This document shows, in pieces, positions 46,292-54,923 of a stretch of 64,000 bases of DNA (positions within the stretch are counted from its first letter, which is position 1; every line of letters begins with the position of its first letter). Where the stretch lies: positions 1 through 64,000 of the forward strand of contig JAJDIT010000005.1 of the NCBI GenBank assembly GCA_030266845.1, given 5' to 3'. Both the position numbers and the translations under genes were made by a program. The notes beneath the pieces are model-generated. The model searched no databases and had not been told where the DNA came from. It saw only the letters and a program-made list of their open reading frames with translations. Source of the stretch: Acholeplasma sp. OttesenSCG-928-E16 (GTDB taxonomy: Bacteria > Bacillota_I > Bacilli_A > Acholeplasmatales > Acholeplasmataceae).

Positions 46292-47697
46292 TGCATTTTC
46301 TCCTTTTGTCTTAATGCTTCTTTTACTACTTCATAGTCTTGATGCAACAAAATTGAATCATAGCCATCACACATGACTCTTCTATTGCCCCTGCCATAGA
46401 TAAATAGAACCTCATTATCCATAAGTCCATTTATTGCCTCAATTATCGCTTGCCTTCGATCACTTATTTTAATAAAGGCTACATTTAATAAGCTTGCCTG
46501 ATAATCAAGGAAATCATCTTTATTCGTTGCACCACTATCTGATGTTGTTAAGTAAACAAAATCAGCATTATTATTCATATATTTCATGTTAAAACCAATA
46601 GAATCTACCTTATCTAAAACAAGGTTATCTTCATTGTGCTCTTTATCCCATGAATAGTGCCCAAGCCCTGTTTCACCTGTTACTACTTTGATTTTTGAAA
46701 GATAGTTTAGTTCTTTATATTTTTTAAATAATTCAAGGTGTGGAGCAGAATGTAATGATATGATAATATGGCTATTATTGACTTTTATATGAGTATCTCT
46801 GCCTTTAATTTTTATGTCTTGAATAAACAATTTGAAAAAATCGTAATCATACACATTTAGCGCTTCAAGCAAAGTAACACATCCAGTAATATTCTCGGCG
46901 TTAAATGGAAATAAGAGGCTGGTTTTTATATCATATTCGTTTTCTTTATATAAAACTGTAATATCTAGCCCATTCATCGTATCAAGCGTTGTTTTTGAAT
47001 AAAACTTAACATCAACATCGATGTTTTTATGCTCACTGACCCATTTTGAAGAATAAGTGATTCTTTCGTTTTGTTTATTGATTTCCATCAATTCATCAAA
47101 ATTACTAGCATCCGAAGTTCCAATAATGAATTTTACACTTTTGTCTTCTACTTCCTTAAAAAACTCTTTTTTTAGATCAACATAATCTGGATATAAAATT
47201 ATATTATGCTTCGGATAAATATTGGTAATCATTCTTAGATCAAAAGGAATATTTTTGGTAAGTCCTTTTTTAATTGCTGCTTCATTTACTTCTAATATAA
47301 GAAAATCCGCATCATATTCTATAGCATCTGTTAAGGCGTCCAACAACATCCTTTCATCTCTTAACGGATTTTCTACTGCTTCATCACTAGAGATATAGCT
47401 GATTTTAGAATCAATCATAATTGAGGAGTACAAAATTGACTTATATCCCTTTTCTTTTAGGTATTGGTGAGTCAGATATGCTACTGTTGACTTCCCTCTT
47501 GAACCGGTGATTCCTATTATTTTTAGATTGCTTTTTTTCTCCTCTTTTGTTTCAAAAGAATCATTCGTTTTTTGAATAAAGCTGTTTCTTAAAACATTAT
47601 TAATATCAATTACTTTAGAAGCACTATTATTTAAACTTCTTTTCTTGCTTACTTCGTTGTCTTTCTTTAAATTAATTATTAGATCATTTATTTTCAT
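46288..47697 (-). CDS. divergent MurE-like Mur ligase family protein
   Basis: 469 residues. After a 60-residue polar N-terminus it shows the ATP-binding loop IGITGSRGKST (residues 61-71), then FPFNAENITG (Mur middle domain), IKGRDTHIKVN (MurE GRME region), and the C-terminal domain with TTSDSGATNKDD (where MurE has TSDNPR), ISDRRQAIIEAI and GRGNRRVM (MurE GKGHE). The N-terminal UDP-binding domain of MurE and the DNPR amino-acid motif are missing, and the DYAHTP motif reads LHSAPH. It should still bind ATP and may form an amide bond, but on an unknown acceptor. It overlaps the RHS gene by 4 nt, so it probably works with it. Confidence 0.8.
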   Translation of the reverse strand: MKINDLIINLKKDNEVSKKRSLNNSASKVIDINNVLRNSFIQKTNDSFETKEEKKSNLKIIGITGSRGKSTVAYLTHQYLKEKGYKSILYSSIMIDSKISYISSDEAVENPLRDERMLLDALTDAIEYDADFLILEVNEAAIKKGLTKNIPFDLRMITNIYPKHNIILYPDYVDLKKEFFKEVEDKSVKFIIGTSDASNFDELMEINKQNERITYSSKWVSEHKNIDVDVKFYSKTTLDTMNGLDITVLYKENEYDIKTSLLFPFNAENITGCVTLLEALNVYDYDFFKLFIQDIKIKGRDTHIKVNNSHIIISLHSAPHLELFKKYKELNYLSKIKVVTGETGLGHYSWDKEHNEDNLVLDKVDSIGFNMKYMNNNADFVYLTTSDSGATNKDDFLDYQASLLNVAFIKISDRRQAIIEAINGLMDNEVLFIYGRGNRRVMCDGYDSILLHQDYEVVKEALRQKEKMQ

Positions 47698-47698
47698 A

Positions 47699-48790
47699 CT
47701 AATCTGTTACCCCTCCCGATGGATTAATTATTGATATTTCTATTGGTATACTTCCGATGAGTTTTGGTTGAACATCATCTTCATGGACATTCATCGTTCC
47801 GTTTAGTTTGGTAATAGTTCCTGGTAGTCCAGTTGGAACACCTAAAATATTTAAGCTAATTTGATATCTGCTCCACGTTTCACCTTCTACTGTTATAGTG
47901 TTTTGAAAACTTAAGTTGACAAACACTTGATAATTCTCTATATAAAATGGATAAATTATTATAGCGGCATGAGCATCTATTAAGTGACTAGATGCCATCA
48001 CCAATTGTGAGGTAGCATTTCTAGTCATATTGAAGGTTTTAGGATATTTTATATATTTATCATTGGTTTGATAATAAACTTTATTTACATTTTGGAAATT
48101 AGAATAAATTGGCAAAAAGATCTCGTTTGATTCACTCCATCTTGTTGTGTTAAAACGTAACTTATCACCTAAATCAATGATTTCTTCACTTAAAACCGGA
48201 ACACTCATCACTTCTCCTTGGTACCCTTTTAAGATTTTAATTAATTCACCATTTTTTGCTCTAAATTCTGCCAAAACAAAATTATCCTCCTTTATCGTTT
48301 CAAAGGAATCGTTGGTATCCTTTAGGTACATTGTCTTATTAATGGGATTGGCAGGAAAATTACTTACAAACTTAAAATACTCGCTATCGTTATTGGTTAA
48401 TGTTGATTGAGGACTACTTTGGGGTGACATCATAACACTTTTTGTTGTTGTTTTTTGAATTAATAGTTCAAAGTCGCTTGTTACTGTGACATTAACAATA
48501 TTGTTACTAATCAAAATATCACTAATGCTAGTTGGAAGAGAAGAAACATCTAAGGTTAAATAATTTCCAATTGTCTTATTTAGTGCTATGTTGCTGTTGA
48601 TAAAACCAGAAAAGCCACTCTTCTCTTTGATCCTGTAGTATATGTCATTACTTAATACCGCAATCTGCACAGCGGTTCCTTCCAAGTTGATATGAATGAC
48701 CACTATCTCTAAACCTAAATCATTTGCTACATAAATGCCATCACTCATGTTTAGATTGGTTATTTCACTAATCGTTTTTGCTACTTTCAT
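47699..48790 (-). CDS. unknown protein of the RHS operon, beta-rich, phage-tail-like
   Basis: 363 residues with no signal peptide or membrane segment. I do not recognise a family. The N-terminal 115 residues are beta-rich with a low-complexity Ser/Thr/Pro link (MMSPQSSPQSTLTNND) after them. The centre has YLKDTNDSFETIKEDNFVL and ELIKILKGYQGEV, which reads like baseplate/tail accessory proteins of Firmicutes phages (BppU-like), a weak resemblance. The C-terminal half is again beta-rich. It overlaps the holin-like gene by 23 nt and lies one base before the Mur-like gene. The heptapeptide TNDSFET also occurs in the Mur-like protein. Confidence 0.65.
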   Translation of the reverse strand: MKVAKTISEITNLNMSDGIYVANDLGLEIVVIHINLEGTAVQIAVLSNDIYYRIKEKSGFSGFINSNIALNKTIGNYLTLDVSSLPTSISDILISNNIVNVTVTSDFELLIQKTTTKSVMMSPQSSPQSTLTNNDSEYFKFVSNFPANPINKTMYLKDTNDSFETIKEDNFVLAEFRAKNGELIKILKGYQGEVMSVPVLSEEIIDLGDKLRFNTTRWSESNEIFLPIYSNFQNVNKVYYQTNDKYIKYPKTFNMTRNATSQLVMASSHLIDAHAAIIIYPFYIENYQVFVNLSFQNTITVEGETWSRYQISLNILGVPTGLPGTITKLNGTMNVHEDDVQPKLIGSIPIEISIINPSGGVTD

Positions 48791-49124
48791 TGTTTGTTTT
48801 CTCCTTATTGATATTTACTTCATTGGTGAGTGTTATTAATTCCTCTAAAAACTCATCAATAGTTTTATTTGATATTTTAATTCTTTGTTTTTTTACAAAT
48901 TCTCTCATTCTAGATAAACAATATTTCTTTTTATCTTTACCATTTAAGAAAAGCGTTTCTGCTTCCTTAATCAGTACTTTTAGTTCATCAATCACTAATT
49001 CCTTGTTATTTAATTCTTTGGCTTCCTTCATTTTGTTAATTAATACTTTTAGATAAAACGTTATTGCCGTAAATAATGAAATTCCTGCAATGATTATTTC
49101 TTGGTATTTCTCTAGTAACTCCAT
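48768..49124 (-). CDS. phage holin-like protein (LLH/phage_holin_6 type)
   Basis: 118 residues. One N-terminal membrane segment (about 8-30), then a charged helical domain. The stretch KVLIKEAETLFLNGKDKKKYCLSRM, partly visible as LIKEAETLFLNGKDKKKYC, and the later IDEFLEEL match the pattern of the LL-H holin family (AEQLFGxGxGKxKKxYV...IExxV). Such proteins form or regulate membrane lesions for release of lysins or toxins. It is the first confident gene of the RHS operon, and the next gene starts inside it. Confidence 0.7.
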   Translation of the reverse strand: MELLEKYQEIIIAGISLFTAITFYLKVLINKMKEAKELNNKELVIDELKVLIKEAETLFLNGKDKKKYCLSRMREFVKKQRIKISNKTIDEFLEELITLTNEVNINKEKTNNESSKND

Positions 49125-49190
49125 TTACTACTCTCCTTTTCTTGGGTTTTGTTTAAGTTAAAAAATATTTCTGTCCCACTCCCTCTCTAA

Positions 49191-49292
49191 TTAAAATAAA
49201 TTTTGTTTTGTAATATGTTCTTTAAGTTTAACTTTATTATTAAGTATCGTTTCATAATAAAATATGTCCAAAATCGCTCTATCAATTTTCAT
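49191..49292 (-). CDS. possible 33-residue protein at the head of the RHS operon
   Basis: Minus-strand ATG at 49292 opens MKIDRAILDIFYYETILNNK and runs 33 codons to TAA. Composition is protein-like and the position, just before a holin gene, is where small XkdX-type phage proteins lie. There is no clear Shine-Dalgarno before it, so it may not be translated. The rest of the 311-nt stretch 49125-49435 holds a terminator (49353-49386) and no promoter I can defend. Confidence 0.3.
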   Translation of the reverse strand: MKIDRAILDIFYYETILNNKVKLKEHITKQNLF

Positions 49293-49352
49293 TTTCTTGT
49301 GATATGACAAATGTAAAATAAATCCAAGAATGACTTTAATTGATAAACATAC

Positions 49353-49386
49353 AAAAAAAAGAAGCAGTTCATAGACTATGCTTCTT
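49353..49386 (-). terminator. terminator after the second lipoprotein gene
   Basis: On the minus strand AAGAAGCA, 12-nt loop, TGCTTCTT and a run of T. It separates the lipoprotein gene from the RHS operon. Confidence 0.75.
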
Positions 49387-49435
49387 CATTATTTCCTTTT
49401 TGATTTAGTTTCTTATTTGTAATTTATTATAGGTA

Positions 49436-49963
49436 TTAAATACCAATAAGTCCTAAAGCTTTGATACCACCGGTTACTTCAGCAAAAACAACATAGTAAC
49501 TACCAGCTTCTAGGGCAACCGAAATATTGTTAAAATTGGTAACACCAGCAACTTGTAAAGCATTAAATGGCGGAACTAATAATGCATTACTAGTAATATT
49601 TTCAAACTTTCCGCTATCGATACTTTGACCAACCCAGCTTTCATCACCGCTTTTTTTGATTTTAATGCCTAAACCAGCATTAAAACTAGTGATTTCGCCA
49701 TTATGTTCATGAATGATTGAAGTAGCTCCACTTACCTCTGTTAAATCGACTGATGCGATATATAAGTGATATGTTTGTTTTAAAAGACCCTTAACTGACT
49801 TAACCCTTGAATCATTTAAAGAGATTGCTTCCATTTTTGTTTCTGCATTTGTTGCTGCATTAACTACATAATAATCCGCATTCGCATTAGCTAATACTTT
49901 ATTACAGCCAAAAAGAGTTAATAAAAATGTAAAACATATTATTATAGATAAAATCTTTTTCAT
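49436..49963 (-). CDS. lipoprotein, paralogue of the starch-operon lipoprotein
   Basis: 175 residues. Signal peptide with lipobox TLFGC. The mature part aligns by eye with the lipoprotein at 30621 over its whole length: DYYVVNAATNAETKMEA against DYYVTGQFAGW and KPEFKMEA, then NDSRVKSVKGLLKQTYHLYI against DERVASIKADLKKAVHVYI, an NGE..S.N..L..K block, W.GQ..SG.F, PP and GSYYVVF against GTYYIVY. The starch-binding-like GxFxGW strand is missing here. It has its own ribosome site and terminator. Function unknown; a surface glycan-binding or adhesin role is a guess. Confidence 0.7.
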   Translation of the reverse strand: MKKILSIIICFTFLLTLFGCNKVLANANADYYVVNAATNAETKMEAISLNDSRVKSVKGLLKQTYHLYIASVDLTEVSGATSIIHEHNGEITSFNAGLGIKIKKSGDESWVGQSIDSGKFENITSNALLVPPFNALQVAGVTNFNNISVALEAGSYYVVFAEVTGGIKALGLIGI

Positions 49964-50032
49964 AAGACACCTTCCTTTTTTCCTAATAGATTATAACACT
50001 TTATTAATAATTAATAAATCATTAAAACTTTT

Positions 50033-50674
50033 TTACATATTTTTTAATGACTTATTATAGTAGCTACACATACCCTTTAGTTCACAGATAGCACAATTAG
50101 GCTTTAATGCTTTACAAGTATATCTACCAAACAATAAAAATTGATGGTGTAGCTTATTCCATTTAGATATATCAAAGGTTTTTTTTAAGGCTTCTTCTAC
50201 TTTTCTAACAGAATCTTCACTATTAGCAATTCCTAGCCTCTTTGAGACCCTTAATATATGTGTATCAACCGCGAATGCTGGCTCAATATTTAAAACCGAT
50301 AATATAACATTTGCTGTTTTTCTACCAACACCCGGTAAAGACTCTAGTTCTTTTCTATTTTTTGGAAAATCTCCCTTTTTTGATATTTCATCAGCAATAC
50401 TTTTAATATACCTAGCTTTATTCTTATAAAGACCAATTGATTTAATTATCTCTTCTAAATCATTTATGTTAGCTTTTGAGAGTTCTTCTGCTCCTTTATA
50501 TTTATCAAATAAAATGGCGGTTATTTTATTGACCGCCTTGTCGGTTGTTTGAGCGCTTAGTACTACCGCTATTAATAGTTGGAACTCATTTTGATAATTT
50601 AGCTCTGGTTTTGGATCTGTAATTATTTTATCAAAGTATTCTAATATTTTATTTGATTGCTTTAAAGATATCAT
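50033..50674 (-). CDS. nth: endonuclease III
   Basis: DNA glycosylase/AP lyase for oxidised pyrimidines in base excision repair. 213 residues with the helix-hairpin-helix LESLPGVGRKTANVIL (catalytic Lys within it), the catalytic Asp in FAVDTHILRVSKRLG, and the C-terminal [4Fe-4S] cluster cysteines CKALKPNCAICELKGMC. It overlaps dnaD by 26 nt, and the dnaD-nth order is the same as in Bacillus. Confidence 0.96.
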   Translation of the reverse strand: MISLKQSNKILEYFDKIITDPKPELNYQNEFQLLIAVVLSAQTTDKAVNKITAILFDKYKGAEELSKANINDLEEIIKSIGLYKNKARYIKSIADEISKKGDFPKNRKELESLPGVGRKTANVILSVLNIEPAFAVDTHILRVSKRLGIANSEDSVRKVEEALKKTFDISKWNKLHHQFLLFGRYTCKALKPNCAICELKGMCSYYNKSLKNM

Positions 50675-51263
50675 CTAAGGCCTTTTTTGTTTTTTCATCT
50701 ACTTCGACTTTTTGAACTTTTGCATCATTAATTAATATTTTTTCGATTATTTTTAAAGAGAGTTTATTATTGTCTTTTGCGATATTAATAGCTTTTAAAA
50801 TATCTTCATGTGTATATCGTTCTTCTTCATAAAAAGAACGAAGAGTTTCTAGTTCATTATCGGTTAAGATTCGATTTAATTCTGTTTCTAATAAATCGAT
50901 TGTCTGGCTTATCTTTGCGTTACCAGCATCTTTTGCTTGTTGTAGTAAGAAGCGTTCTAAAATATCAAAAGTATTATCGATATTAAAGACTTCTCTTTCT
51001 TTTCCATCTTTGGTATTTTCTAAATCGATTGTCATAAAACCATTTTTCATTAGTGAATAAGTAATCTCTTCGACTTTTTCTTTTTTTAAGTCGGTTTTTT
51101 TGGCTAACATGGCGATTGAAAAAGTATTCTTTTTTCGATACATCGATAATAAAACAAGGAGCATGGTCGCTTCTACATATTTTAGTCCAAGCTTCTTATA
51201 GTCACTTAAAATTATTTTATCTATTTCAATACCATAATTTTGATACAACTGTTTTATTATCAT
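50649..51263 (-). CDS. dnaD: DnaD-family primosome protein
   Basis: 204 residues. An N-terminal winged-helix part (about 1-95, with LLVLLSMYRKKNTFSIAMLAKKTDL) is followed by the DnaD C-terminal domain (about 120-190: ETELNRILTDNELETLRSFYEEERYTHEDI in part, and SLKIIEKIL replacing the usual YIxxIL). DnaD helps load the replicative helicase at oriC and restart sites in Firmicutes. It lies 2 nt from rnc and overlaps nth. Confidence 0.88.
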   Translation of the reverse strand: MIIKQLYQNYGIEIDKIILSDYKKLGLKYVEATMLLVLLSMYRKKNTFSIAMLAKKTDLKKEKVEEITYSLMKNGFMTIDLENTKDGKEREVFNIDNTFDILERFLLQQAKDAGNAKISQTIDLLETELNRILTDNELETLRSFYEEERYTHEDILKAINIAKDNNKLSLKIIEKILINDAKVQKVEVDEKTKKALDDIFKAIK

Positions 51264-51265
51264 CC

Positions 51266-51919
51266 TTATTCCGCCTTTTTAGATAATGCCTCTTTTGCCG
51301 CATTTTGTTCTGCGGTTTGTTTTTTCTTTCCGATTCCTTTCCCATATAAAATACCATCAACATAAACTCTTGCTTCAAACTCTTTATCATGAGATGGGCC
51401 AGACTCCCTAACGATTTTATATTCTAAGGTTCTTTTATCTACTTGCATGTATTCTTGAAGAAGTGTTTTATAATCAAAGTCTTTCTCCCATACTTCATCT
51501 AAATAAGGAATACATAATTTATTAAATACTTGTTTACAAACCAAAAAACCTTGATCTTGATAAATTGCCCCAAATAAAGCCTCAAAAGCATCGGCTATGA
51601 TCGCGTCATTTGGACCTTTTTGTCCTTCGCCCTTACCTAATAATAAATAATCTGCTAGCTTAATTTTGGATGCGTAGGTTACTAACGCCTTTTCTCTAAC
51701 TGATTTAGCTCTAACCTTAGTCATTTCTCCTTCTGAGGATAAATCAAGGCTAAATAAATAATCACTCATCATTAATTCAATAACAGCATCTCCTAGAAAT
51801 TCTAGCTTTTCATTGTTATCGACATTGTTTTCATATCCATACGATGAATGAGTTAATGCTAATTTATATAATTGGCTATTCTTTGGAGTTATTCCAATCT
51901 TAATAAATAAATTTTCCAT
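51266..51919 (-). CDS. rnc: ribonuclease III
   Basis: Double-strand-specific RNase, 217 residues. The nuclease domain has the signature NEKLEFLGDAVIELMMSDYLF with the catalytic acidic residues, plus DAFEALFGAIYQDQG. The C-terminal dsRNA-binding domain (about 150-215) ends GKGIGKKKQTAEQNAAKEAL. It matures rRNA precursors and regulates mRNA. recG lies 42 nt upstream. Confidence 0.97.
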   Translation of the reverse strand: MENLFIKIGITPKNSQLYKLALTHSSYGYENNVDNNEKLEFLGDAVIELMMSDYLFSLDLSSEGEMTKVRAKSVREKALVTYASKIKLADYLLLGKGEGQKGPNDAIIADAFEALFGAIYQDQGFLVCKQVFNKLCIPYLDEVWEKDFDYKTLLQEYMQVDKRTLEYKIVRESGPSHDKEFEARVYVDGILYGKGIGKKKQTAEQNAAKEALSKKAE

Positions 51920-51961
51920 ATTGTTATTTTAATAATAAAATGCCTTTTTAGCAACCTTTAT

Positions 51962-53944
51962 TTAAGAATTAGGTGTGTTTAAATATTTCCTAATTTGAAT
52001 ATATTTTGGATTTGTTTGATAATCCTTAGCATTTAAAATCTTTTTTGCATCTTCTAATGTATCTTTTAGTATTTTAAAATCTGTGTTGAAATTTAAAAAC
52101 CGGTAGTTAATTTTGCCGCTTTGTTTTAGTCCAATAAATTCACCTGGACCTCTTTCTAATAAATCGTATTCTGATAACTTAAAACCATCAAAATTAGTAG
52201 CTAGAAAAGATAACCGATCAACATCTTCCTTTTTAGAAATCAAAAAACAATAACTTTGTTTATCGTTTCTACCAATTCTTCCTCTTAGTTGATGCAGCTG
52301 GGATAACCCAAAGTTTTCGGCAGCAAAGATCACCATAACAGTAGCTTCTTTAATATCAATTCCAACTTCTATCATTGTAGTTGAGATTAAAATACTAGAA
52401 TCAGTATTTTCAAAGGAGTTCATGATATCCTTTATCTCTTCTTTTTTTAGTTTACCGTGGAGTAAAAAGATTGGATTATCGAATTCCTTTTTTATTTTCT
52501 TTTCAACAGTTTTGATATTTTCATCTTTCATTAATGAATCGATGGCTGGCACTACAACAAACACTTTATTGTTGTTATTTAACTCTTTATGCATCATTTG
52601 ATAAACATCATTTAGTTTATTTTCGCTATAATAGAATGTTTTTACTTCTAGTCTATTTTTAGGTTTTTCATTTATTGATGAGATATCAATATCACCAAAA
52701 AATGAGATCGCTAAAGTTCTTGGAATTGGGGTAGCCGATAAATAAATGGTATCCACATTATCATTTTTGGCTTTTAGTGATTCTCTATCCTTTATTCCAA
52801 AGCGGTGTTGTTCATCAATAATGACTAATCCTAAATCATTAAAAATTACATCATCTTGAATTAAACTTTGGGTACCGATAACAACATCTATCTCTTTATT
52901 TTTTAATGACTCTTTTATTATGTTTTTATCTTTAACATTTTGCGTTAGTAAGGATATTCTTATTTTATCCTTAAATAGTTTTTTTAATAATTCATAATGT
53001 TGATTTGCCAATATCTCGGTTGGGGCCATAATTGCTACTTGTTTGTTAGCTGTAACCATTCCATATAAACCAATGGTGGCGACAATCGTTTTACCAGATC
53101 CAACATCTCCTTGAATTAGCCTAAAAGAATAATATGGATTTTTAAAATCTCTAAAAATATCATTAACCGCTTCTTTTTGATCTTTTGTTAGGGTGTATGG
53201 GATTGTATTAATGAACTCTTTCACTTTGTTTAAATCAAAAGGAATCGGCTCTCTTTTTGTTTTGTTTTGCTTATTTTGAATCGCTAATTGGAGGTATAAG
53301 GCTTCTTCATATTTAAATCTTTTTAAAGCACTATCTATATCATATAAATTTTTAGGAAGATGAATATTATAATAAGCGTTATATCTATTTAATAGCTGAT
53401 GTTTTTTTAAAAAAAAGTCCGGAAGGTTTTCAATGATTTTAACATTATTATCTAAAAAAACATTGGAGACTATTTTTTGATAGACGCTATCAAAAATACC
53501 TTCAATCTGATACTTTGGAATTATTTTATTGGCGTTATTTTGATATTTTTTTACATGGGTTGCTGTTATCTCGTTTTTATATAAATTGTATTTACCCTTA
53601 ACAATTACCAAATCGCCTAAGTTAATTGAGTTAGTTAAAAAATCTTTTGGACGAAATAAAATAATTTTAATCTTATATGTTTTTATAAGAAGGTCAAAAT
53701 CTATTTTTAAAACCTTTTTTAATGGGGTTATGTTTATTATACTATCTAACCTTCCAATGATTGTAATAACTTCATTATGCCTAGCTAGATCGATATCTGT
53801 TTCAAAATAGTTATCATAGCTTTTTGGAAAATGATTCACTAAGGCATATGTATTAAAGATTTTATTATCCATTAGGATATTAGCGGTATTCTTGCCAACT
53901 CCCTTAATGTTTTTTATTGGAACTAAGATATCACTTTTTTGCAT
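51962..53944 (-). CDS. recG: ATP-dependent DNA helicase RecG
   Basis: Branched-DNA helicase for fork reversal and recombination, 660 residues. An N-terminal wedge/OB domain (about 60-150) precedes the helicase lobes: motif I LIQGDVGSGKTIVA, Ia APTEILANQH, II IIDEQHRFG (DEQH as is common in RecG), III LSATPIPRTL, V STTMIEVGIDI, VI QLRGRIGRN. The TRG-like end is present. It overlaps aroC by 14 nt, an unusual junction of a repair gene with the aromatic operon. Confidence 0.96.
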   Translation of the reverse strand: MQKSDILVPIKNIKGVGKNTANILMDNKIFNTYALVNHFPKSYDNYFETDIDLARHNEVITIIGRLDSIINITPLKKVLKIDFDLLIKTYKIKIILFRPKDFLTNSINLGDLVIVKGKYNLYKNEITATHVKKYQNNANKIIPKYQIEGIFDSVYQKIVSNVFLDNNVKIIENLPDFFLKKHQLLNRYNAYYNIHLPKNLYDIDSALKRFKYEEALYLQLAIQNKQNKTKREPIPFDLNKVKEFINTIPYTLTKDQKEAVNDIFRDFKNPYYSFRLIQGDVGSGKTIVATIGLYGMVTANKQVAIMAPTEILANQHYELLKKLFKDKIRISLLTQNVKDKNIIKESLKNKEIDVVIGTQSLIQDDVIFNDLGLVIIDEQHRFGIKDRESLKAKNDNVDTIYLSATPIPRTLAISFFGDIDISSINEKPKNRLEVKTFYYSENKLNDVYQMMHKELNNNNKVFVVVPAIDSLMKDENIKTVEKKIKKEFDNPIFLLHGKLKKEEIKDIMNSFENTDSSILISTTMIEVGIDIKEATVMVIFAAENFGLSQLHQLRGRIGRNDKQSYCFLISKKEDVDRLSFLATNFDGFKLSEYDLLERGPGEFIGLKQSGKINYRFLNFNTDFKILKDTLEDAKKILNAKDYQTNPKYIQIRKYLNTPNS

Positions 53945-54923
53945 ATGCTTTATAAATTAAATATTGGTCCATCAAACAAATAGCAAGAGCTGACTCTAAA
54001 ACAATACCAACTCTTTTAATAATACTAGAATCATGATTACCATCAATTATTAGATCATCCATTTTATTCTTTAGAATATTATATGTTTTTTGTTTGATTC
54101 CTATGCTAGATATTGGCTTAATAAAACAGTTTATCAAAATATCATTCCCATTAGAAATACCACCATTAATACCGCCTGAGTTATTGGTTTTAGTTTTGTT
54201 TTCTAAGTTTATTATTGGATCGTTATACTCACTACCAAATAAAGAAACTCCTGCAAAACCAATTCCAAAATCAACACCCTTTACCGCTGGGATTGAAAAT
54301 AAAATCTCAGCTATTTTACTATTTAACTTCTCAAAAAATGGACTTCCTAATCCGCTGATCATATTAGATACTTTAAGTTCTATAATTCCACCTATTGAGT
54401 CTTTTTTATTTTTTGTTTCTTTTAAGATGTTATCAAAATTACTTTCATTTTTTTCTAATCCGACTTGTTTGATTTTATTAGAAAAAGTAAATGGCAACAT
54501 CATTTTTGCGATACTACCGGCAATTACTATTAATGCGGTTATACGACCAGAAAAATGACCAGATCCACGGTAATCATTAAATCCATAGTATTTTTGTTTT
54601 GCTACTAAGTCAGGAGTTCCTGGCCGTGGAATGTTTTGATATTTATCATAAGATTCACTACTAAATTTGTTATTCTTTATTTCGACAAAAAGAGGGGCAC
54701 CTGTTGCATAATCATTTTTAATGCCAGACTTAATAACAAATTCATCTTCTTCGATTCTTTTGGTTTCAAAGTCTTCTTTTGGTCTTCTTAATGCAAGGTC
54801 TTCCTTAATCTTTTTTTTATCAATAAAAGTACCTGGTATTATTCCATCAATAATAATGCCCATTGATTCTTGGTGAGACTCACCATATATTGAAATATTA
54901 AAAAGCTTCCCATATCTATTCAT
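53931..54923 (-). CDS. aroC: chorismate synthase
   Basis: Last step of the shikimate pathway, EPSP to chorismate, with reduced FMN. 330 residues, somewhat shorter than the usual 350-390. It shows GESHQESMGIIIDGIIPG, RPGTPD, YRGSGHFSGRITA and the conserved NNSGGINGGISNG. The end is shortened but keeps the LDQ-like LMDQYLIYKA. Overlaps aroE by 4 nt. Confidence 0.94.
   Translation of the reverse strand: MNRYGKLFNISIYGESHQESMGIIIDGIIPGTFIDKKKIKEDLALRRPKEDFETKRIEEDEFVIKSGIKNDYATGAPLFVEIKNNKFSSESYDKYQNIPRPGTPDLVAKQKYYGFNDYRGSGHFSGRITALIVIAGSIAKMMLPFTFSNKIKQVGLEKNESNFDNILKETKNKKDSIGGIIELKVSNMISGLGSPFFEKLNSKIAEILFSIPAVKGVDFGIGFAGVSLFGSEYNDPIINLENKTKTNNSGGINGGISNGNDILINCFIKPISSIGIKQKTYNILKNKMDDLIIDGNHDSSIIKRVGIVLESALAICLMDQYLIYKAYAKK

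Noticed and set aside
39651-49435. Insertion sequence, integrase or prophage around the RHS region
   Set aside because: Only holin-like and tail-like proteins are seen. There is no transposase, integrase, capsid or terminase, and no flanking repeats were found.
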